Source: Circinella umbellata | Taxonomy: Eukaryota > Mucoromycota > Mucoromycetes > Mucorales > Lichtheimiaceae | Reading direction: 5' to 3' | Assembly (NCBI GenBank): GCA_025093555.1 | Contig: JAIWNF010000011.1 | Span: 310,001 to 374,000 of the forward strand | Length of the DNA: 64,000 nucleotides | In this document: positions 12,722 through 20,301 of the stretch, in pieces | How the letters are laid out: each line of letters opens with the position of its first letter | Position numbering within the stretch: position 1 is the first letter of the stretch | Notes under the pieces: model-generated | Database searches by the model: none | Told to the model about the DNA's origin: nothing | Seen by the model: only the letters and a program-made list of their open reading frames with translations | Made by a program: the position numbers and the translations under genes

Positions 12722-13373
12722 CTATGTCACGGATGGTAGGAGAGCTTCACGATAGACTACATTATTAGTTTTTGGAATAGTATTGTCTCTTTGGTTGGAA
12801 AGATTTAATGCAACTTTAATGTTTGTGGAACCTGTAGCTCTGGAAAGAGCAACATACAGTTGACCATATGCAAAAACAGATTCTTCTAAATATATACCGA
12901 CAGTTGATAATGTTTGTCCTTGTGCTTTATCAATAGTCATTACAAAGTAGGCAGCTCGTACAGGAAACTGACGACAGCACAAAATAAAAAGATATTTGCC
13001 TTTTGTAGTACACATGTTGATTCTTGGTAAATAATATTCGTCACCGCCATATCTTTGATCGATTCTTTTGGGAGTAAATATGTGATCATGTAGAGCCGTA
13101 ACGGAAAGTAGCTTGGTACCACGGCATAATTTATTAGCAGAATTCAGATTATGCAGAAGTATAAATAGGCATTTCAATGTTCTTGAGTTGTAATTCATGC
13201 CTTGGTACTCCACTTGTAGCAATGCTATGTAAAAATTCAACGGGGTAGGTAGCAGATGCACCTTCAGGATCATCACTATCAATGATTTTGTCATTGAAGA
13301 TATATACGCGACCTTCACCTGGAAAAGTGCTATACAGTATGTCAAATTTTTGATATGATATTGGCGACATCAA
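12722..13373 (-). pseudogene. Helitron-type PIF1-like helicase, C-terminal fragment with frameshift
   Basis: The minus strand encodes the C-terminal third of a PIF1-like helicase. The upstream frame (13373-13149) contains YPVEFLHSIATSGVPRHELQLK. The downstream frame (to the stop at 12722) contains NLNSANKLCRGTKL, RRQFPVRAAY-like CCRQFPVRAAY, TIDKAQGQT and YVALSRATG, which is helicase motif VI. A shift of frame is needed at about 13150-13190 and the N-terminal Walker motifs are absent, so the gene is broken. The FPVRxAYxxTIxKAQGQT type is characteristic of Helitron Rep/Hel proteins and of related stand-alone PIF1 helicases. No rolling-circle replicase domain is visible here. Confidence 0.8.
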
Positions 13374-14130
13374 TGTTTTTGAGACCCAAAATTACACGAT
13401 CGGTAGTTATAGCGAGTTGAATGACATTCAGGAACACAAATTGATAAATGCATCTTATTGATTAATTGTTTTCATTATTCAATATACAGTCTCAATTGTT
13501 GCAGTTACAGAAGGCGTCGATTCACATATGAAGTGAGTTCAACGTCATTTATGTCGTTATTTCTATGTTTATAGAATTTATTTCTGTTTTTTTAATGGAT
13601 ATAAAAAGTGTCAATAAAAAAAAACTTGATCTTAGCAAGACCATGGCCCATTGCTCGAGATACATAGAGTCTTCAAAATATAACGAAAATACGCTAATGT
13701 ATAAATTCTAGGATAGTATAGTCTTAAACAATAAAAAATTAAAAAGACACTTATAAGTCAATGAGACCATAAATAAAAACTACTCTTTACAATTACGTAT
13801 ATTATTAAATTCTCTCTATTATGATGGTGGGACATGTCTACGTAATTGATATATTCATCTACAAAAATATAGCAGCTTCTGTAATGATAAGTATGTGTTT
13901 ATATTACCAATCACTGTCAAATCAAAAATGAAAAAAAGTGTCTGAACTACAATTAATATGAAACTGCTTTTGAAGGATGAAGCTATTATAGCAATGTAGG
14001 TAAATAGAATGAACGTGCGCTGAATAGAAAAAAAAACAAAACAAAAAAACATTAATCAATTTCCTAATCGGTAATTCCTAATTTGGAGGGTTATCTTAAA
14101 TTTGATTTAAGGACATTGTATTTTTAATAG
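13374..14130. other. AT-rich spacer before solo LTR
   Basis: No coding region or RNA gene was seen. It ends at the 4-bp target duplication ATAG (14127-14130) of the adjoining LTR. Confidence 0.5.
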
Positions 14131-14743
14131 TGTAATGTTCATATCGTTACCCAATTTTTTCTTTTGTTTCTCATATATATTATCAATAGTATTAGTATTA
14201 TCCCCATTATAAATAACAACATTACTATTTTTATCTCTTTCATTATCTTTATTATTATCGATTATAGTCACATGTTATTATCATAAATCTTGTTATAGTA
14301 TAAATATTCATTGTACCATTTAATTGGATCCCACTTTTGAGTATTTTCGCAATTGCTTCTTTTTATAAGAGCAATTGTAATCTTTTACAAAAGCTATTGA
14401 CTATTTTTACAAAAGCAAATAGTATAAATACTCGACCTTTTTCGACTCTCAAATTCTTTTCTTCAGTTTTATTTCTCCTTTTACTTTAAGTTTTATCTTT
14501 AACTTTGTCTTGTCTTTTAAATAAATTATCTTTTATAAATAAATCCTTTCAGTTGATTTTCATTTAGTAATTTTATTAAGACTTCTCTTTTTGTGGATTC
14601 AGACGTACAATTCCTGAATATTAGAACTCCCACATACCATTTCATATAATTATAAGTTAATTATATCCTTTATTCTATCTTTTTAACATATTTCATATCA
14701 ATTTCATATAACGAAGCTCCTTAACATAACATGGAACGCTTCA
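14131..14743 (+). mobile_element. Solo LTR (613 bp), copy 1
   Basis: The element begins TGTAATGTTCATATCGTTAC, ends GGAACGCTTCA (TG...CA ends) and is flanked by the 4-bp duplication ATAG (14127-14130 and 14744-14747). It aligns along its length with 33313-33934. A shared TATA-like element AGTATAAATA lies near 14420, with repeated TTTTTACAAAAGC motifs just upstream. No retrotransposon coding region adjoins it, so this is a recombined solo LTR. Superfamily is not determinable from the LTR alone. Confidence 0.85.
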
Positions 14744-16100
14744 ATAGTAAAAATATTCAATGCCGTTATCAAATATATTAGAAACATTATCATTATCTAT
14801 TTTCGAAATAATTTTATATGTGCAAAAATAAAATTAGGTTGCGCAAACAAAATTGTGATATTTGGTTATTTTGATAAGAGTAGGAAATAAAAACAGACAA
14901 GGTATAAATCCTTTGAGACTTTGTTATACATCTTTAATAATAATTTAGAAACTAGAATAAAGTTATTTCTTTTAAAATAATATTTACAACGCGTATTTAT
15001 ATGATTTCTATTCTATGAGTTATGGGGCTTAGTTAATGGAATGATGCAGGTGATTGATAGTAAAGTCGGGTACTTGATATTCGTCATTGATATTGAGAAG
15101 GTTATTATAGCTACTGTTCTGAAGTATATTAGGCTTAGCCATGATACTCTCTTTTATTGTTTAATTTTAGTTGACGAGGCGCAGGACATCGTTATGCGAT
15201 TTTACTCAGTTTCCCTTTTTAGAATTGACTTCTGTTCACGTCTGTATTTTAAATATTTTAAATATGATTTCTTATTTCATCTGGGATAAAGAGATGATGT
15301 TCTTATAATACAACAAAAATAATTTTGATGCGCAAAATCAGTCTAAAGATCGAGTAGAATGGATGGGGCCACGCATACGTTTATATAGCTATATGGATGA
15401 AAGAGTTTAGGGAACGAGTAAACCTACACGTGCAGTATTTTATTGCATCTAAAAAGAAAAAAAAAACAATACAACAACAGATGTTTTGTTTGTGTCATGA
15501 ATACCCATGCCAACGCGAGTTATTTGAGATCCTACATCGATTACTACAAAGTTATCTTCACAAAGTGCCAGTGACATTATGTATGCTACATATAAAAAAA
15601 AAGCGAAACGGATCACTGCAACTCAGGAAGGTATTTCAGCGTACCAATATAAGCTGGAAATCAAATACACATATGGAAATACAGCCCATATTTGGTTGCT
15701 AGGATATAATCATATGGAGTGTGGCAAAAAATAAATAATGAGAAAATGAGCAATCGATAAAACAATGAGATAGAGTTACTGTAACTCATTTTCTTATACA
15801 CCAAGGTCATTACTGGTATCAGATATCCATACCAGAAACAAGTGAAAATGAGTTATTAATTTAATTTGGAGCTATGTCTAACAAAATTGCACTACGTGAT
15901 AATAAGAAATGAATATGATCTGTCCGAACATGTTATCCCAAATAAACGGAATAAGTAAAATAACTCCGTCATGTAAACAAATCAACATATTCACATATGT
16001 AGACTGATCCATCTTCGTTGTTCATAATTATTATTGGCTAATTTTTTTATGAAATATATGAAATGATGAAAAGAGGGTTGTTATTTTTGCTTGTTATGAG
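14744..16100. other. Gene-poor region with two more GCGCA-type repeat copies
   Basis: It contains reverse-complement copies of the TTTTGCGCA / AATTTTATTTTTG motif at 14819-14857 and 15314-15339. Open frames at 15041-15289 (82 codons) and 15397-15702 (101 codons) have no recognisable domain and unremarkable composition, so I do not call them genes. Confidence 0.5.
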
Positions 16101-16228
16101 TTGAAGGAATATGTGGTATGGAATAAGAAATGTTTATACACAAGAAAAGGTGGGATGGGGGTATTTGAAGGAATATGTGGAATGGAATAAGAAATGTTTA
16201 TACACAAGAAAAGGTGGGATGGGGGTAT
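16101..16228. repeat. Perfect-register tandem duplication, 64-bp unit x2
   Basis: The unit starting TTGAAGGAATATGTGG and ending GGGATGGGGGTA occurs at 16101-16164 and 16165-16228 with about one difference. It is non-coding and probably recent. Confidence 0.9.
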
Positions 16229-16255
16229 TTGATTTTTTTTACAAGAAATCCTAAT

Positions 16256-16963
16256 TTAATTTCGCTTATTTTTTAGTCGCTTCAATTCGTAATAAGTAGA
16301 CTTTAAACTGGCTGAGTCAGAATACGACTTGAAGAAGCCTTTGTTCACGCCTTGTTTGTAACATTCCTTCCACGATATTTGCATATGATCTTTACGCCAT
16401 TCTGTTACAAACTCTTCAACAAACTCCATGTCAGTCTTTTTTTCTGGTAATGGGAGTGACGGCAAGATTGTAACAGTTGTCCTTCCAGTCGATCCTATGA
16501 CACCCTCTGGCAATGATCTTGGTTCTGGCATGGCTTCAGCAGTATTAATTGGTTCCTGTGTATACTTTTGTAGACATGATCCTATATACACAAACCCAGC
16601 ATTGGCATACTTTCGTGCTATCTTAGAAACAGGGTCCTCAGTACTTTCTAAGGCATCATAGATTCATTTGAATTGTTTGTTTGTCTCTCGACAAACGTTA
16701 ACAAGCACATCTACGGTTTTGTCTTCCTTTTTTATTTTATTAGCAAGTATACGTTGTGCAATTGAATATAATAATCGTACTGTTGGATCGTTTTGAAATT
16801 CAAGGGCTTGTATTGAACATTCTTGTTTGGAAAATACATATACAAGTGCAACTATTGGCTTGAGAATACTGTTGTTGCTGCAGCTGTTATTTATGGTCAT
16901 AGGTGTCATTATATAGGCCACTAGTTTATATTGATAATACCCAGTTGAGATGATAAAATTCAT
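16256..16963 (-). pseudogene. Unrecognised protein gene interrupted by an in-frame stop
   Basis: One minus-strand frame runs from ATG 16963 to the stop at 16256 (about 235 codons) but is broken by a single TGA at 16664-16666. Both halves look like ordinary protein. The first contains FQNDPTVRLLYSIAQRILA and DVLVNVCRETNKQF. The second contains VSKIARKYANAGFVYIGS and ends in a basic helix-rich part (WRKDHMQISWKECY...YYELKRLKNKRN) that could bind nucleic acid. I do not recognise the family. It abuts the AT-rich island and could be a transposon accessory gene; loss of function is inferred only from the stop. Confidence 0.5.
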
Positions 16964-17241
16964 TAAATTTTATATATACATCACAACTAAAACAATTATT
17001 ATAAGAATATTATGTATAGTTATTAAAAACAGTAATATTTAATTTGAAGATTTTTAAATTTGAAAATAATTATAATTAACATTTATTATTTATTTGATTA
17101 AAAATAAATTAGAAATAGAAAAAGATAAAATAATATATAAATAAATATAGTATATTTATTTGATTGAGAATTAATTTATATTTTTAAAATATTATAAAAT
17201 TAAATATTTAATTTTTAAGACATTTAGAAACATTAAAATAT

Positions 17242-17293
17242 AATAAAGTTACCCTAAAGGGTTAAAAGCTTCTAGTAGGGAGCTAACTTTATT
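17242..17293. repeat. Hairpin with 10-bp perfect stem
   Basis: AATAAAGTTA (17242-17251) pairs with TAACTTTATT (17284-17293). The loop holds CCCTAAAGGGTT and AGTAGGGAGC. The AGTAGGG(A/G)GC motif also occurs in the neighbouring hairpin at 17482-17534. Confidence 0.65.
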
Positions 17294-17481
17294 AGTTATT
17301 TTAAATGTTTCAGATATTTATTAAATAAATATCATAAAATTAATTTGATTAATTTTTATATTTAAAATAAATCTTTATAATATTTAATAATAATTTAACT
17401 TTTATTATATATAATTTAATATAATAAATCATTATTATTAATTATTTATATCATCTAACTGTCAAAAAATAAAAATGACAT

Positions 17482-17534
17482 AGTAGGGGCATGTCATAAT
17501 TATATTATAATTATGTACATAATAGCCCCCCTAA
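17482..17534. repeat. Long imperfect hairpin
   Basis: The centre CATAATTATA-T-TATAATTATG is a perfect 10-bp stem, extended by ATGT/ACAT with one bulge and then by GGGGC/GCCCC. It lies about 20 bases beyond the stop codon of the zinc-binding ORF and may be its terminator or an element end. Confidence 0.65.
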
Positions 17535-17554
17535 TAGAAATATAATTACTTAAT

Positions 17555-18046
17555 TTATTCATTAAGTAATTTATTTATTATGTTTCCTAAATTTATATTT
17601 CCATTATTACATATATATATATTTTTTGATTTTCTTTTCTTTATTTTCTTTATATCTTTTTTTGGTATTTCTTGATAGTTGTTTTCTTGTTTTCTTTCTC
17701 TTTTTTTAGGAGTATGAATTTTACTATGTTGGCAACATAAATAATCAGGTTTATTATCACCGATATTTGTATGTATTTTTTTATGACACATATAGCCTTC
17801 CTTCTTCCCTTTATCAAAAACATGGGTGCATATATTTTTGCTACTATTAAGGTACCAAAAATGATTTGTTTTTGTTGTTTCAATCTTTTCTTTCATAATA
17901 TTTTTCATTAATTTTTGTTTTTTTTCTTTTGTTTTACATATAATTTCATTATCAAAATATTTTTCTATAACTTCATTCATAATATTTTCAATAGACTTAA
18001 TTAGAGTGGATTTGCATATAAGAATTTCAGTATTGAGAATAACCAT
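17555..18046 (-). CDS. Lysine-rich protein with C-x(n)-C...C-x2-H zinc-binding motif
   Basis: An uninterrupted 163-residue frame with a single ATG at 18046 and TAA at 17555. It is rich in Lys, Asn and Ile. In the middle is CTHVFDKGKKEGYMC, a 12-residue spacer, then YLCCQH. The scheme C-x3-F-x2-GKKxG-x2-C...YxCxxH resembles a small zinc-binding motif that I recall from large DNA virus proteins; that comparison is from memory. The C-terminal third is a highly basic stretch (KKDIKKIKKRKSK) that could be a nuclear-localisation or nucleic-acid-binding signal. It has no introns and no coding neighbour. Function is unknown. The motif and clean frame argue for a real or recently real gene, but the surrounding AT-rich DNA makes chance frames more likely than usual. 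Confidence 0.55.
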   Translation of the reverse strand: MVILNTEILICKSTLIKSIENIMNEVIEKYFDNEIICKTKEKKQKLMKNIMKEKIETTKTNHFWYLNSSKNICTHVFDKGKKEGYMCHKKIHTNIGDNKPDYLCCQHSKIHTPKKRERKQENNYQEIPKKDIKKIKKRKSKNIYICNNGNINLGNIINKLLNE

Positions 18047-18130
18047 TTTTCTTATTTAATATTATTATAACTATATTTTATATTTCAATAAAAATTCAAT
18101 TTTTATTTTATTTTAAAGATAACAAAATTT

Positions 18131-18800
18131 TTTCTGGTTACTACTTTTTTCAGAGTTTTAAATTTAACAACTAGTCTCCGTAGTGAAACTTTGCAAAGTA
18201 TTTGGATGGCAAAACCTTGATAGAATCATGTTTAGCAGAGTCTTGAAGATCGTTGGCGAATTCAGTATGGATGGAATTAACACAAAACGTGAAAGCAATA
18301 GGAACTGTATTGTATTTATTAAAGATGCTGCCACAGGACTGCTGCATTCAGTGGATATAACTTCGATCTACAATATTTTGAACTTCAATGAGTATCAGCG
18401 GTAGAGAGTCCGAAGGCAACTCAGAACAATACAAAACGTCGCTTTGCTTTCCAGTAATCCATTCAGTGCTATGAGATGAATACTTGTCTACTGCGTCCTA
18501 ACTTATAGATATGCGTAAGTTATAAGTGTAAGCCATTCTGTTCAAGCCTCTATTCAAGCCCCACACAACTCAACTCACCAATGAGCGCTGATACTATTAT
18601 ATCGATCACTTTCTTATCGTTTAACAATGCTTTACTCATACGATCCGTTCCAGGTTTGTGATCTTTAGGGATTACAAAATTAAGTAATTCAAAATCTTCA
18701 AAAAAAACAAAACAAAACAAAAGAGTGAGTGAGTGAGATGATAAATTTGATTTCATTTTTCTTTTTTAGCTTACCCATTGTGGCTTAAGAGCAAATTATC
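18131..18800. other. Possible remnants of mobile-element coding sequence
   Basis: Two short frames have balanced, protein-like composition. One is 18183-18404 (+), with a segment reading IVFIKDAATGLLHSVDI. The other is the lower part of 18550-18756 (-), with DHKPGTDRMSKALLNDKK. Neither has a recognisable domain or complete ends. They are probably fragments of a decayed element. Confidence 0.3.
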
Positions 18801-18802
18801 AA

Positions 18803-18968
18803 TTGGTAAGGTTCAAGGTAAAATCGGTAAGGTGGATATCTACAAATCGGTAAGATGGAAGGTAAAATTGGTAAGGTGAAGATTGAAAAATCGTAAGATG
18901 GAAGGTAAAATCGGTAAGGTAGAGGTTGAAAAATTGGTAAGGTTCAAAGTAAAATCGGTAAAATCGGT
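18803..18968. repeat. Array of about eight ATYGGTAAGGT repeats (copy B)
   Basis: Units alternate between a roughly 20-nt form ending in (G/C)AAGGTAAA and a 22-24-nt form ending in GAAGATTGAAAA or GGATATCTACAA. Each opens with A-T-C/T-GGTAAGRT. Degenerate relatives lie at 8755-8885. There is no coding frame through the array. Confidence 0.8.
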
Positions 18969-19520
18969 TCCACCAGTCAAGTTAAACACAAAAAGGAAAA
19001 GAAGCATGCGAAGATACGACAGAGATATACAATGAGCAACGGCTACACGTTTTAGCTAATAAGAAGTTTGCTAGCGACACAATAACAGACATGAACGAAC
19101 AAGTTTTTCTAAACGCAATTACTTCTCGCTCTTTCGCCAAAGTCTCTCTATTTAATGAATTCAAACTGTATGCTATAGAACAGCATATTATCTAATAATC
19201 CAATTGTTCCTCCTCTCTCTCATATATTAAACTGATCGCAATCAAATTGTTCATTTCTATATCATCAACAGATATAATATAAATCAATGGATTCTATCCA
19301 TTCGTTGCTGTCCTGGCATATTTTCCTCAGATTGTTCAAAGTCATTAGGAACACAACATGGCTGAGGAATAAGATCATTTATTTCCTGGTCCCTAATGTC
19401 ATCAGTTGTAGGTGGAGGTTCAGTATGCGATGCGGGAAGAGGAGAGTTGAATATCTAAACTGTCTGGTTACACGTTGTGATGCCATATTTGATTACCAAC
19501 TTAAGAAAACATATTGTCCG
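18969..19520. other. Spacer before Tc1-type element
   Basis: A minus-strand frame of 60 codons at 18982-19164 and a plus-strand frame from 19287 show no recognisable domain. I see no supportable gene. Confidence 0.4.
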
Positions 19521-19635
19521 AGATTTTTTTTTTGCGTGTCCTTATTTTTTTTTTGCGTATAGTTTTTTTTTTTTTTTTTGCGTATTGAAGTTTTTACTTT
19601 GCGCCCTTAACCTTTTCTTTTTCTTTATAATAAAA

Positions 19636-20301
19636 ATGTACCATAACGATGTCGCCACTGAATACATGACCTGTTTTAACATTGCTGATGAGATCATTGA
19701 GCCCACTTCAATGGAAGTAGAAGAAGTTCAATTAGGATTATATGAAACAGATGACCTGGAATGGCAAGAATGGCAACCAGGCCAGGATGAAAAAAAGCCT
19801 GTGAAAGAAACAAGGCCAGATATTAAAAAACTTATGAATCTCGATACCTTTCAGGAATTTTGTAGCAACTCACAAGGCAATCAGTATGGACCAGCAACAG
19901 CTACCCAGCAGATTGTAAAGAGCAAAATAAAGAGCACTGCCGAATCCACAGCTGCCAAAAGTACCCGAGGCACATATCGCTCTTACACACTACTCCAAGT
20001 GCAAGAACTGCTTGATCTTGTTATTGAGGAAGGAGTATCTGCAAGACAAGCAGGCTTAGCTGTAGGTATCGTTATGAGAACAGCTCAACACTATGTGAAA
20101 ACATATAGAGATGACGAGGAGAAGCGTTTGCCCGGTATCAAGAAGGCTTCCCGTCTCAGAGGGAATAATCGAAAGCTTGAGCCAAAGCACACTGATTTTC
20201 TTTGTCGTTACTATGATAATAATGCAGCTGCTGTTTTGTGGGAGGCAAGAGATGCGTTGATTTCCGCTTTTCCAGAAATTAAGTCATTCACCCTTGAGGT
20301 A
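19636..20301 (+). pseudogene. Tc1/IS630-type transposase, N-terminal half
   Basis: The ATG at 19636 follows a pyrimidine-rich leader. The first 110 residues are acidic and unremarkable. From about residue 115 there is a helix-turn-helix DNA-binding region (YRSYTLLQVQELLDLVIEEG, then SARQAGLAVGI and AQHYVKTYRDDEE), followed by LEPKHTDFLCRYYDNNAAA, the linker typical of this transposase group. The frame is intact up to FPEIKSFTLEV, where the nested element begins. Its continuation is at 22298. Confidence 0.8.

Larger units (their letters stand above)
16981..18130. mobile_element. Extremely AT-rich island with a zinc-binding ORF and hairpins
   Basis: Base composition changes sharply at about 16965 and again at about 18130: inside, G and C are rare except in two small hairpins. 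The only good reading frame is the minus-strand gene at 17555-18046. The composition, intron-free ORF and Lys/Asn/Ile-rich protein resemble the inserted element at 20.3-22.3 kb. An inserted element or transferred DNA is inferred; no terminal repeats were proved. Confidence 0.45.

Noticed and set aside
15041..15289. 82-codon frame containing LVDEAQD, reminiscent of a UvrD-type helicase motif
   Set aside because: No other helicase motif is nearby in any frame, and the rest is low-complexity hydrophobic sequence; a five-residue match is expected by chance.
15397..15702. 101-codon plus-strand frame
   Set aside because: Balanced composition but no start context, domain or splice continuation. It may be a fragment of an element, but I cannot support it.
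17221..17300. Hairpin considered as a tRNA gene
   Set aside because: No acceptor stem, anticodon arm or GGTTCRA T-loop could be laid out. No tRNA or rRNA gene was seen anywhere in the window.
16981..18130. AT-rich island considered as a mitochondrial DNA insert
   Set aside because: GC-cluster hairpins fit, but the ORF is not a mitochondrial gene and no rRNA or tRNA sequence is present. It remains possible but unsupported.
18803..18968. GGTAAGGT array considered as a CRISPR-like array
   Set aside because: Units are degenerate, spacers are not distinct sequences of constant length, no cas genes exist, and the genome is eukaryotic.
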